Source of the DNA: a virus
IMG/VR virus record: IMGVR_UViG_3300042307_000631
Location: 1 to 46,736 of that record
Reading direction: 5' to 3' (one strand)
Length of the DNA stretch: 46,736 nt
Part shown: piece after piece, positions 32,099 to 39,060 of the stretch
How the letters are laid out: each line of letters opens with the position of its first letter
Numbering within the stretch: the stretch's first letter is position 1
Made by a program: the position numbers and the translations under genes
Notes under the pieces: generated by a model
The model's database searches: none
The model's input: only the letters and a program-made list of their open reading frames with translations
What the model was told of the DNA's origin: nothing

Positions 32099-32751
32099 TA
32101 TATTAACGATTTTTCCTTCTTAATAAAATCAAATCCAACATTTCCCGCTATAACGATTCTATCAATTGTTGAATTAGGTGCGTTATTAGGTGCGTGAGGC
32201 ATATCCGCCTCCATAATAATCAAATCATCTTCTTCAGGTCGAATCCAATATTCGTTTTTATTTTTACCTCTGAAATATAAAACGCCATCTTCCCCATCCA
32301 TAACATCTGGCATTTGTATGTAGTAAACCCAAGTATAGTGAGGAACAAATTGTTTATTACCTTTACTTATATCGGTATGGATATGGTATTTATCAATACC
32401 TTTTAGTTCTTCGTGTTTGAATTGAATTTGAATTGGATTAATAGAACGTACCATATTAACCCACGTCTCCATATTAATTTTATTATGAGTTATATTTTTT
32501 TCTTTATAAATTTCTTTACATTTATCAATACCAATTTGAATTATTTCATCTAACTTCGTTTTTATATCAATACTACCATCAAAGTTAATATTTTTATTCC
32601 ATTCCATTGTGTATCCAAATCCATCAGTTCTATTTTTAGTTGCAGATTCTATTACTAATTTAGTCTCATCTAATAAAATAGATTTATCCAATAATCTATT
32701 TAATTTGGTTTTCCAAATATATGTGGTTTCATCAAAATATATTTTTTCCAT
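32098..32751 (-). CDS. 2OG-Fe(II)-oxygenase-like protein
   Basis: 217 residues. A double-stranded beta-helix core is indicated by K-Y-H-I-H-T-D (HxD motif His/Asp), Y-T-W-V-Y-Y-I-Q-M, G-V-L-Y-F-R-G, then the distal His in A-D-M-P-H-A-P-N and Arg in I-D-R-I-V-I-A-G-N-V. These are the iron ligands and 2OG-binding Arg of this superfamily. It ends E-K-S-L-I, a tag variant. The hydroxylated substrate could be a peptide, base or sugar. Confidence 0.75.
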   Translation of the reverse strand: MEKIYFDETTYIWKTKLNRLLDKSILLDETKLVIESATKNRTDGFGYTMEWNKNINFDGSIDIKTKLDEIIQIGIDKCKEIYKEKNITHNKINMETWVNMVRSINPIQIQFKHEELKGIDKYHIHTDISKGNKQFVPHYTWVYYIQMPDVMDGEDGVLYFRGKNKNEYWIRPEEDDLIIMEADMPHAPNNAPNSTIDRIVIAGNVGFDFIKKEKSLI

Positions 32752-32754
32752 ACT

Positions 32755-33270
32755 TTAAATTATACTTTTAGTTTGATTATCTATAAACCCAAAAAAAGCC
32801 ACCAAACTATATCTTACTCCATTAGTAATAGGCAGGACTCTATGTTGTAACTGATTATTCATAATAACTACTAAATTTTTTTGTGGAATAATTTTTAATT
32901 TATTATTGGTATCATTAATATATTCTAACTCCCCTCCAATATAATCATCATTTAAATATAATATTAATGAACACGGCGATATATCTTTATGAAAATTATC
33001 ATTTTTATTAGAGTTACTATCAATTTTATTAATCCACATTGATTTTAATTCTAAATTAGTGTATAATTTAGTTTTAATATATGATTCTATCCCCATAACA
33101 ATATTATATATTAAGGGGTCTTTTAAATCTAAAAATTGTCTAAAATAAAAATTTGTACTATTTTTTTCGTTGGTTGGTGATTCAGATAAAATAAAATTAT
33201 TACATTGTTTATGTAAAAATTCCATATCAGCATCACTTATTACTTTACTATTTTTATCTACTAAAATCAT
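32755..33270 (-). CDS. Prolyl-4-hydroxylase-like 2OG-Fe(II) oxygenase
   Basis: 171 residues. The iron triad appears complete: H-K-D in N-F-H-K-D-I-S and the distal His in Q-L-Q-H-R-V-L-P, with 2OG-binding Arg in G-V-R-Y-S-L-V. A family-typical Y-L-N-D-D-Y-I-G-G-E-L-E-Y lies between. Its paralogue is the next gene upstream, 33272-33835, which shares H-R-V-x-P-I and G-V-R-Y-S-L-V. It ends Q-T-K-S-I-I, a tag variant. Confidence 0.85.
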   Translation of the reverse strand: MILVDKNSKVISDADMEFLHKQCNNFILSESPTNEKNSTNFYFRQFLDLKDPLIYNIVMGIESYIKTKLYTNLELKSMWINKIDSNSNKNDNFHKDISPCSLILYLNDDYIGGELEYINDTNNKLKIIPQKNLVVIMNNQLQHRVLPITNGVRYSLVAFFGFIDNQTKSII

Positions 33271-33271
33271 A

Positions 33272-33835
33272 CTATATTAAATTTTGTTTTTTTGAATTAG
33301 TTTTAACTAAGGATATCCAATTTACCAATGAATACCTAACTCCATTCAAAATAGGAGTTACTCTATGAAGTAATCTTGAATTAAAAATATATAATGTTCC
33401 AATTTTGTTTTCTATCGGTACAATTTCACCTTTAATATTTTTTATTTCTAATATACCTCCGTTGTATGTATCGTTTAACTGAATTACTATCGATGTAAAT
33501 CTATCTCTATATATGGTATCGGTACTATCAGTATGCCAATCAAAATACTCACCTTCTTTATATTCAGTAAATTGGAAATCCCCAAATCCAGTAACTTCCA
33601 TACCATTTATATTAAAAGTTTCTTTTAATCTTATTTTTAATCTTTCGTTTAAAAATCCCAAATCCGATATCCACCCAATCGATGATTTTCTAGTTGTTTT
33701 TGTAGACAAAGTATTAGAGTGACCACTATATACTTCGGCGTTTGATAATGTTAATTCTTTTTTACATTTATTTAAAATAAAATCACACTCTTCGGCCGAC
33801 AGGAAATTTTTAAATATGTCTATGTTACCAACCAT
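33272..33835 (-). CDS. Prolyl-4-hydroxylase-like 2OG-Fe(II) oxygenase
   Basis: 187 residues. Motifs: D-W-H-T-D (HxD), L-N-D-T-Y-N-G-G-I-L-E-I, F-N-S-R-L-L-H-R-V-T-P-I (distal His) and G-V-R-Y-S-L-V (2OG Arg). The G-D-F-Q-F-T-E-Y-K-E-G-E-Y segment before HxD matches PKHD-type hydroxylases. It is first in the cassette, just after a terminator, and paralogous to its downstream neighbour. It ends K-K-Q-N-L-I, the most divergent tag variant. Confidence 0.85.
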   Translation of the reverse strand: MVGNIDIFKNFLSAEECDFILNKCKKELTLSNAEVYSGHSNTLSTKTTRKSSIGWISDLGFLNERLKIRLKETFNINGMEVTGFGDFQFTEYKEGEYFDWHTDSTDTIYRDRFTSIVIQLNDTYNGGILEIKNIKGEIVPIENKIGTLYIFNSRLLHRVTPILNGVRYSLVNWISLVKTNSKKQNLI

Positions 33836-33856
33836 ATATATAAATATATAAATAAT

Positions 33857-33888
33857 AAAAAAAGGGTCACCTTTTGATGATGACCCTT
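33857..33888 (-). terminator. Rho-independent terminator after hsp20
   Basis: AAGGGTCA (33862-33869) pairs with TGACCCTT (33881-33888) around an 11-nt loop, and the minus strand continues into a U-rich run (A-tract 33857-33863 on the plus strand). It ends the Hsp20 transcript and separates it from the tagged enzyme cassette. Confidence 0.88.
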
Positions 33889-33907
33889 ATCACTTTTTTA
33901 AATTAGA

Positions 33908-34315
33908 TTATCCAATTTTGATTTGAACTTTCTTTGGTTTTGCCTCATCCCTTTTATCGGTTGTAATAATTAATAAACCATTATCAAATTTGGCTTCTGA
34001 TTTAGTTCCATCATAATCTTTGCCAAGTGCAAAAGTTAAATCAATGTCTTTAACCAATGAAGAACTACCTTCTTCTTTTTTTGATTTAATTAGAATTTGA
34101 GTATCAGTAACTTCTAATTTAATGTTCTTTGGGTTGTGACCTAAAACATTTAAAGTTAATTGGTATTTACCATCATCTAATATTTTACCATCATATCCAT
34201 TGAATGAAAATACGTTACCATCATATTCATTGAATGAATAGGTTGATGTTCCGTTCCACTTTGGTAATTTGGATTCAAATAAATCTAATAAGTTTGTAAT
34301 GTTTGCTGTGTACAT
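33908..34315 (-). CDS. Small heat-shock protein, Hsp20/alpha-crystallin family
   Basis: 135 residues. The alpha-crystallin domain is visible: Y-Q-L-T-L-N-V-L-G-H-N-P-K-N-I-K-L-E-V, then I-L-I-K-S-K-K, F-A-L-G-K-D-Y-D and A-K-F-D-N-G-L-L-I-I-T-T. It lacks the usual A-x-x-x-n-G-v-L spacing only slightly. ATP-independent holdases of this kind occur in cyanophages and may help virion assembly. Two palindromic sites lie upstream at 34380-34423, and a terminator follows. It is a stand-alone transcript. Confidence 0.9.
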   Translation of the reverse strand: MYTANITNLLDLFESKLPKWNGTSTYSFNEYDGNVFSFNGYDGKILDDGKYQLTLNVLGHNPKNIKLEVTDTQILIKSKKEEGSSSLVKDIDLTFALGKDYDGTKSEAKFDNGLLIITTDKRDEAKPKKVQIKIG

Positions 34316-34379
34316 AATTTTTTTTATTTTAGTTAAACAATACCCTAATAGTACAATTGTTATACCAATTGGAGTTTAC

Positions 34380-34423
34380 TGACAATATGTCAGTATTTTA
34401 AAATTTTATTTGACAACTTGTCA
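34380..34423 (-). promoter_or_regulatory. Twin palindromic operator-like sites upstream of hsp20
   Basis: Two 13-bp palindromes, TGACAATATGTCA (34380-34392) and TGACAACTTGTCA (34411-34423), share TGACAA-n-TTGTCA/TGTCA ends. Their centres are 31 bp apart, about three helical turns, so a dimeric regulator could bind both on one face. They lie between the HD hydrolase stop codon and hsp20, where a promoter for hsp20 would be expected. Strand is nominal. Confidence 0.55.
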
Positions 34424-34424
34424 G

Positions 34425-35084
34425 TTAGAATGGTTTACTATCTTCCCATTGTTTGTTCTCCTGTCGACAACTCATATGGTCAGCCCAATGTAGAATGTAC
34501 GGAAGGTCGGTTTTTAACCTCATCTCGGGACGGAAACTAATAAAGTAAGGTTTAGTACCTTCGTTATATAATCCGTCTGCTAACATAATCCCAATCATCT
34601 CCTTTTCGGAATAGGTAATACCATATTGGTTAAGTAACCACAATGCCCTATGTGTTACATCCATATAATGGTTCTCACCATTAATTTTAAACAATGCACC
34701 TTGATTCTTTTTATGCCAATCAGAACCCTCCTCTACATAATGAGGTTGACCCTTCACTCCTAACTTACCCAAATCATGATGAAAGGCTGCGAAGAATAAT
34801 TCCTCATCGGTAAAATCTACTTTCAATCCACCCTCCTCATAAATCTTTTTCATCTTATATGCGTTTCGGGCAACGTTCATCACGTGGTCTAAATATCCAC
34901 CAACATATGCAGAGTGATAATGTTCTTTACTGCTTGCAGGGGCAAGAACTAATTCAGTTCCTAATTCCTCTTGTGAATACATAAACTTTAATTTCTCTAA
35001 ACGTTCACCACTAAATACTTTACTTAATGCCTCAATGAATTTATCATAATTCTTTTGTAGGTCTTCTGCTGAATAGTTTTTCAT
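34425..35084 (-). CDS. HD-domain phosphohydrolase
   Basis: 219 residues. HD-domain ligands are seen in order: His67 in Y-L-D-H-V-M-N, the doublet H-H-D-L-G-K (102-107), and a late A-D-G-L-Y-N with the terminal Asp. The fold is the metal-dependent phosphohydrolase type (nucleotide or cyclic nucleotide cleavage). It directly abuts the second palindromic site at its 3' end. It has no fused regulatory domain, and substrate is unknown. Confidence 0.8.
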   Translation of the reverse strand: MKNYSAEDLQKNYDKFIEALSKVFSGERLEKLKFMYSQEELGTELVLAPASSKEHYHSAYVGGYLDHVMNVARNAYKMKKIYEEGGLKVDFTDEELFFAAFHHDLGKLGVKGQPHYVEEGSDWHKKNQGALFKINGENHYMDVTHRALWLLNQYGITYSEKEMIGIMLADGLYNEGTKPYFISFRPEMRLKTDLPYILHWADHMSCRQENKQWEDSKPF

Positions 35085-35094
35085 ATTTTATATT

Positions 35095-35442
35095 TTAATC
35101 TTCAATTTCTTGTCCTGTTAATGCTCTATATAGAATTTCTAATTGTTCTTCACTTTCACAATATCCTAACCCAACCGCATCTCCAATCTCAACTATATAA
35201 CTTCCCTTTGGTAATTCCATATGTTTCCATTCATCATTTATTGATGATATTAAACAAGGTGCATCTTCAGATGGATTATCTTTTGGTAGAGGTAATAGAT
35301 AATAGTACATTCCACTTGGAGCAGATTCCTCATCATCGCCTTCTTCCATCACCTCATCTATCTTTTCCCAACCCTGTCTTTCAAACGTTTCTTCGGTTAT
35401 GGGTGTTTCTGGAAATTCTATTGGGGGTTGTTCTATACTCAT
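35095..35442 (-). CDS. Hypothetical acidic protein (115 aa)
   Basis: 115 residues, strongly acidic and with a Pro-rich N-terminus (M-S-I-E-Q-P-P-I-E-F-P-E-T-P). The middle looks like a small alpha/beta domain (Y-Y-Y-L-L-P-L-P, then S-Y-I-V-E-I-G-D-A-V-G-L-G-Y). It overlaps the lipoprotein gene stop by 4 nt and precedes the HD hydrolase by 10 nt. Highly acidic phage proteins sometimes mimic DNA, but this is only a possibility here. Confidence 0.6.
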   Translation of the reverse strand: MSIEQPPIEFPETPITEETFERQGWEKIDEVMEEGDDEESAPSGMYYYLLPLPKDNPSEDAPCLISSINDEWKHMELPKGSYIVEIGDAVGLGYCESEEQLEILYRALTGQEIED

Positions 35443-36044
35443 TCTAAAACTATTTTAGTATATAAAATTATTTTTGATTCATAATGATATGTTTTTAATA
35501 CTAATGTATCACCAATCATATTACCGGTTGGTGATATTATTGTATTTATTTCACCTGTCCTATCATCACTATAAGATGCTGGATTTGTGGTTGGAACTAA
35601 TGCAGTTACATTTGATATTAATGCTGGTAAATTTACAATAGTATATTGACCTGTAAAATAGTTTATATATGATTTTGTTATTATTGCAATTGTATCACCT
35701 TTATTAAGATGCCAATATAAATTACTTTCCCATTCTATTTTTTCTACTGGTTTATTTGGTATTTTACCATTTAATAAAATTCTACCGGTAACTCTATATG
35801 ATTGTTGCTGGGGATTTGGTATTAATTTTATATGATAGTAACCTTTTGTATCCTTTGCAACTGAACGTAATCCATCTCTTGTTAATACAGAATCTATTGA
35901 TATTGTGTATTTATTAACTATTATTGGTGTGGTATTTGTTTTTGTTTGAATCTCCGGTCCCCATTTTAAAATTGGAGTGGGTATATCATCTTTACTGCAA
36001 GCAGTAAATAGTAAAGAACTTAATACTAACCATTTGATTCTCAT
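35439..36044 (-). CDS. Putative surface lipoprotein with CSKDD export signal
   Basis: 201 residues from the ATG at 36044, which makes an ATGA overlap with the nucleotidase stop and gives a proper signal peptide (M-R-I-K-W-L-V-L-S-S-L-L-F-T-A-C). Cys16 would be lipidated; residues +2 to +4 after it are K-D-D following S, fitting the lipoprotein export signal of Bacteroidota. The mature part is beta-rich. A surface-exposed phage lipoprotein could alter host receptors, for example to block superinfection. Function not shown. Confidence 0.75.
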   Translation of the reverse strand: MRIKWLVLSSLLFTACSKDDIPTPILKWGPEIQTKTNTTPIIVNKYTISIDSVLTRDGLRSVAKDTKGYYHIKLIPNPQQQSYRVTGRILLNGKIPNKPVEKIEWESNLYWHLNKGDTIAIITKSYINYFTGQYTIVNLPALISNVTALVPTTNPASYSDDRTGEINTIISPTGNMIGDTLVLKTYHYESKIILYTKIVLE

Positions 36045-36526
36045 AACAATCGTTTTAAAATACTTTCCCAATTTGGGTACTCATTCCAAGTCTCAGTTTC
36101 ATACGCCCAACCAAATTTAAGTAACTCACCTTTGAACTCTCCGGCTCCATTCTTAATTCGGTCGTCAATTAGGTAATCACCAGTCAAAAGGTCTTTTCGG
36201 TGAGTAACCATCATTTTCTTATGGAAAAGGTTTCCGAAGTAATTCTCAATCCAATATCTTTTATCAGTTGAAGCATCAGGGTTTCCCCACGGGGCTGCGG
36301 TCGCGATATACATTTCATACTTTCCACTTGCTGCCAATTTCTTTACGGCCTCAATTGCTCCTTCGTATGGAGGTGGGTTTCGGAATATACCGGGTATGTG
36401 GTCAGGACATTTTTTGTATTTATCAACTAAGTGTGGGTGGAGTTCAAACCACTTATCAAACTCGGCTTTTAAATCCACTAAAACGCCATCCATGTCAATG
36501 TAAAGAATCTCTTTGTTTTTATTCAT
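36041..36526 (-). CDS. 5'(3')-deoxyribonucleotidase-like HAD phosphatase
   Basis: 161 residues. N-terminal HAD motif D-M-D-G-V-L-V-D (11-18), then A-T-A-A-P-W-G-N (motif II Thr region) and D-Y-L-I-D-D-R (motif IV). This is the NT5C/YorS-like pattern that dephosphorylates pyrimidine deoxynucleotides. It is the first gene after the promoter at 36565-36596 and is coupled by an ATGA overlap to the lipoprotein gene. A role in host DNA-nucleotide salvage or exclusion of certain bases is possible. Confidence 0.85.
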   Translation of the reverse strand: MNKNKEILYIDMDGVLVDLKAEFDKWFELHPHLVDKYKKCPDHIPGIFRNPPPYEGAIEAVKKLAASGKYEMYIATAAPWGNPDASTDKRYWIENYFGNLFHKKMMVTHRKDLLTGDYLIDDRIKNGAGEFKGELLKFGWAYETETWNEYPNWESILKRLL

Positions 36527-36564
36527 AATGTTAATTGTTGTTATTATCTCTCTTTCTTATACAA

Positions 36565-36596
36565 TAAAGATACGAAGAATAATTGAATTTTCCAAA
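36565..36596 (-). promoter_or_regulatory. Bacteroidota-type promoter with TTCG extension
   Basis: On the minus strand TTTGG precedes TATCTTTA (36565-36572) with TTCG just before the -7 box; the -33 TTTG is at 36593-36596, so the spacer is again 20 nt. The last base of the -7 box is A, not G. It drives the nucleotidase-lipoprotein transcript, whose ATG is at 36526. Confidence 0.8.
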
Positions 36597-36652
36597 TTTT
36601 ATGTAGTTTATTTCCAAACTAATTTTAAGTATAGTGTGTAACTCATTGATTA

Positions 36653-37879
36653 TCAATTAAAGGAGAATTTTATCCAATTCCCCCCTACCTTTTTATACCC
36701 ATTTGTTTGAGAATCGTGGAAATTTTCAGCCACTATATCTAATACCTTATCCCCGTCCACATCATCTACTTTAAAGGTGCTCCAGCCGTATTTATCATAT
36801 TGACCATATACACCCCCACCATCTAATGAATCGTTGAAATACGCCGGGTCTAATAAGTAACCATCGTTGGTCTTTATATATGCAATCAGTTTAGTTTGTA
36901 TTTGTTCTTTATCAGTCCTAAGTTCTACCATATCTAAATCACCGTCTGAATCTAAATCTATGAATTCAAAATCAACACAAAATGGAAATTCAATATATTT
37001 TTTAAATTGTATAGTTTTAGAATTTATAAAACTCCCATTATTAAAAATAAGAGTAGTATTTCCATATATATCATTACCACCAATTATAATATCATCTTTG
37101 CCATCTTTATCTATATCTAATATTTCATATACCAAAATTGCTGATGTATAGTTATTTAATTCGATATTTGATTTTATAAAATTTCCATTACCATCACCAT
37201 ACCAAACAAATGTTGCAGTAACAACATCTACATTTCCATCCCCATTTAAATCGCCAGCGGCACCATTATGAAACCAATATTTATTTGGGTTTGGTATAGT
37301 GCGGTATTCAAATTTATTTGTAGGGGTTGATAAGAGTACATTAAAGTTTCCAGTATAATCACCTATAACTCGTTCATCCACTCCTAATATTACAAAATCG
37401 GGTTTGTCATCTTTATTAATATCAGTTTTTAAAACTTTATGTGCAGTACTTCCAAATGTATTACCATTAATATAGGTTGTATCTGAATAGAAGTTTTTAT
37501 TATCTCCTTTATTTATATACCATCGTATTCCTTTATAGCCAGTTAACCCATTACTATATGAGGTAAGAATATCTATAAACCCATCGCCATTAATATCAGA
37601 ATAGGATTGGCCTGCACCATAATCACCCTTCTCATCATTGTTTAATATTTTTTTAGCAGAATTTAATTCGATGTTATAATGCCACATAAAAAATATCCCA
37701 GATTTTTGATTAAGATATGATTGTGAATATAGGGTATCTACTTTTTTGACAACAATAGGGGGTTCTATTGGTTTTGGGTGTGGTATATCCTCTTTACTAC
37801 AACTTGCTAAAAGTAGGAGGGGTAGTAGTAAAATAGGTAAGTAATGCTTCAGATTTTTCTTTTTCAAATTGGGTTTCAT
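36653..37879 (-). CDS. VCBS/FG-GAP beta-propeller lipoprotein
   Basis: 408 residues. A lipoprotein signal with Cys27 (L-L-L-L-A-S-C-S-K-E-D) and the S-K-E-D export-like signal. At least six Ca-binding D-x-x-x-D-G-x-x-D repeats occur (D-I-N-G-D-G-F-I-D, D-I-N-K-D-D-K-P-D, D-L-N-G-D-G-N-V-D, D-I-D-K-D-G-K-D-D, D-L-D-S-D-G-D-L-D, D-V-D-G-D-K-V-L-D), typical of integrin-alpha-like propellers. Its first 83 nt overlap the upstream metalloprotease gene in another frame. A surface-exposed phage lipoprotein of this size is unusual; superinfection exclusion or surface remodelling are guesses. Confidence 0.85.
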   Translation of the reverse strand: MKPNLKKKNLKHYLPILLLPLLLLASCSKEDIPHPKPIEPPIVVKKVDTLYSQSYLNQKSGIFFMWHYNIELNSAKKILNNDEKGDYGAGQSYSDINGDGFIDILTSYSNGLTGYKGIRWYINKGDNKNFYSDTTYINGNTFGSTAHKVLKTDINKDDKPDFVILGVDERVIGDYTGNFNVLLSTPTNKFEYRTIPNPNKYWFHNGAAGDLNGDGNVDVVTATFVWYGDGNGNFIKSNIELNNYTSAILVYEILDIDKDGKDDIIIGGNDIYGNTTLIFNNGSFINSKTIQFKKYIEFPFCVDFEFIDLDSDGDLDMVELRTDKEQIQTKLIAYIKTNDGYLLDPAYFNDSLDGGGVYGQYDKYGWSTFKVDDVDGDKVLDIVAENFHDSQTNGYKKVGGNWIKFSFN

Positions 37880-38237
37880 TTATTTTAAGGTTTAATTTTT
37901 TAGCGATTTCCATTCCACGATTCCATGCATCTAATTCATTTAAGAACTGACCCATCATAAATTCTTTTGGGTGGTCGGTATCATCAATGTTTTTATATGC
38001 ATTACATCCAATATTAGTTGCCGGTTGTAGGACGTGACCACATTCATGTAATAGTGCATATAATCCATTATTATTTAAATCATAATTATGGTGTATCGAT
38101 ATACGACGTGTAAAGTGTCCCATAAACAAAGTGGAATCACTCAATATAACATCAACTCCTTTTGTATCAGAAATCCAATCAACTACTTTTTGAAATTGAA
38201 CTGGAAACTTACGATTTTTAAATTTATATTTACCCAT
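37797..38237 (-). CDS. HEXXH metallopeptidase-like protein (HECGH)
   Basis: 146 residues. The zinc motif L-L-H-E-C-G-H-V-L (62-70) is followed by N-E-L-D-A-W-N-R-G (100-108), where Glu101 is a likely third ligand. This Glu-zincin pattern is common in small phage-encoded peptidases. Its 3' 83 nt also encode the signal peptide of the downstream lipoprotein in another frame. It is the third of three adjacent zincin-like genes. Target unknown. Confidence 0.75.
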   Translation of the reverse strand: MGKYKFKNRKFPVQFQKVVDWISDTKGVDVILSDSTLFMGHFTRRISIHHNYDLNNNGLYALLHECGHVLQPATNIGCNAYKNIDDTDHPKEFMMGQFLNELDAWNRGMEIAKKLNLKINETQFEKEKSEALLTYFTTTPPTFSKL

Positions 38238-38245
38238 AGTATATT

Positions 38246-38623
38246 TTAATATTTTATTCCGTGTCTTTCTTCAAACTTATCTTTAACCATTTGTGCAGAT
38301 TTGGTATAACCTTTATCATCTAACATTTGGTATGCTAATCTATCTGCCTCAATCTCTTCTTCTGCCGAATTATTCTTTGTTAATCCGTGTCCTAACATAA
38401 AGTGTGCAACTTCATGTGCTTCAATCCATTTTAGAATATGTTTATTTAATTTTTGTTCACCATCTATTAACATCAATTTTTCAGATATGTTAGCTGGTAT
38501 CATAAACCCAAATCCATATGATTCAAATAATGGTTTAACAACTGAATAACGGAAATCATCAGAGCCAATTATATTGACAATGATATCATTACCAAATTCA
38601 CTTCTAAATTGTTTCGTTTTCAT
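38246..38623 (-). CDS. ImmA/IrrE-like metallopeptidase (HEVAH)
   Basis: 125 residues from M-K-T-K-Q-F-R-S at 38623; a longer frame to 38689 lies entirely within the preceding gene and has a less likely start. The zinc motif A-H-E-V-A-H-F-M-L-G-H (residues 69-79) and the late E-I-E-A-D-R-L-A-Y (90-98) match the M78 (ImmA/IrrE) family, which cleaves repressors in several mobile elements. The start overlaps the upstream zincin gene by 20 nt. In a phage such an enzyme could inactivate a repressor or anti-phage regulator. Confidence 0.75.
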   Translation of the reverse strand: MKTKQFRSEFGNDIIVNIIGSDDFRYSVVKPLFESYGFGFMIPANISEKLMLIDGEQKLNKHILKWIEAHEVAHFMLGHGLTKNNSAEEEIEADRLAYQMLDDKGYTKSAQMVKDKFEERHGIKY

Positions 38624-38981
38624 AAAATAAGTTATATTCGTTTTCCTTTGCATAGGCAATAACTTCATATGGATGAGTGTGATAATCACACCCCATATTA
38701 TAGTATCGTGTCATCCAAGCAGGAGATTGTAAATAATGTTGATATTCATGAATAAGGGTACGAACCAACTCTTCGATTGATTTAATATTTTTCCAATATA
38801 CAATCAATTCATTTTCATCAGAACAATACTCACCGATTAAATTCGGTTCGTCTGCATCTGAGTATGGGGAATCCTCAATTGATAAGTACGGAAATGATTC
38901 TTGATATTTAGAATACCCATAGTGTTTACATATCTTATCATAGTAAACATTAACTATATTTGTAATATCTTTCTTAGTCAT
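38604..38981 (-). CDS. Metallopeptidase-like protein (HEYQH)
   Basis: 125 residues. A third zincin-type motif, T-L-I-H-E-Y-Q-H-Y-L (75-84), with a later H-P-Y-E-V-I-A-Y-A (103-111) whose Glu106 could be the third ligand. The pattern resembles SprT-like or small phage metallopeptidases. The gene lies just after a promoter at 38988-39019 with almost no leader, so this and the two following peptidases are co-transcribed. Substrate unknown. Confidence 0.7.
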   Translation of the reverse strand: MTKKDITNIVNVYYDKICKHYGYSKYQESFPYLSIEDSPYSDADEPNLIGEYCSDENELIVYWKNIKSIEELVRTLIHEYQHYLQSPAWMTRYYNMGCDYHTHPYEVIAYAKENEYNLFYENETI

Positions 38982-38987
38982 ATAAAG

Positions 38988-39019
38988 CTAATATACGAAC
39001 TATTATTGGTATTACCAAA
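38988..39019 (-). promoter_or_regulatory. Bacteroidota-type promoter with TTCG extension
   Basis: On the minus strand TTTGG and TATATTAG (38988-38995) are 20 nt apart, with TTCG before the -7 box; the -33 TTTG is at 39016-39019. The ATG at 38981 is only 7 nt from the -7 box, so the metallopeptidase mRNA should be nearly leaderless. Confidence 0.78.
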
Positions 39020-39060
39020 TATTTTTTGATGTTTTTTCGAACCAATTGATAACCAATTAG

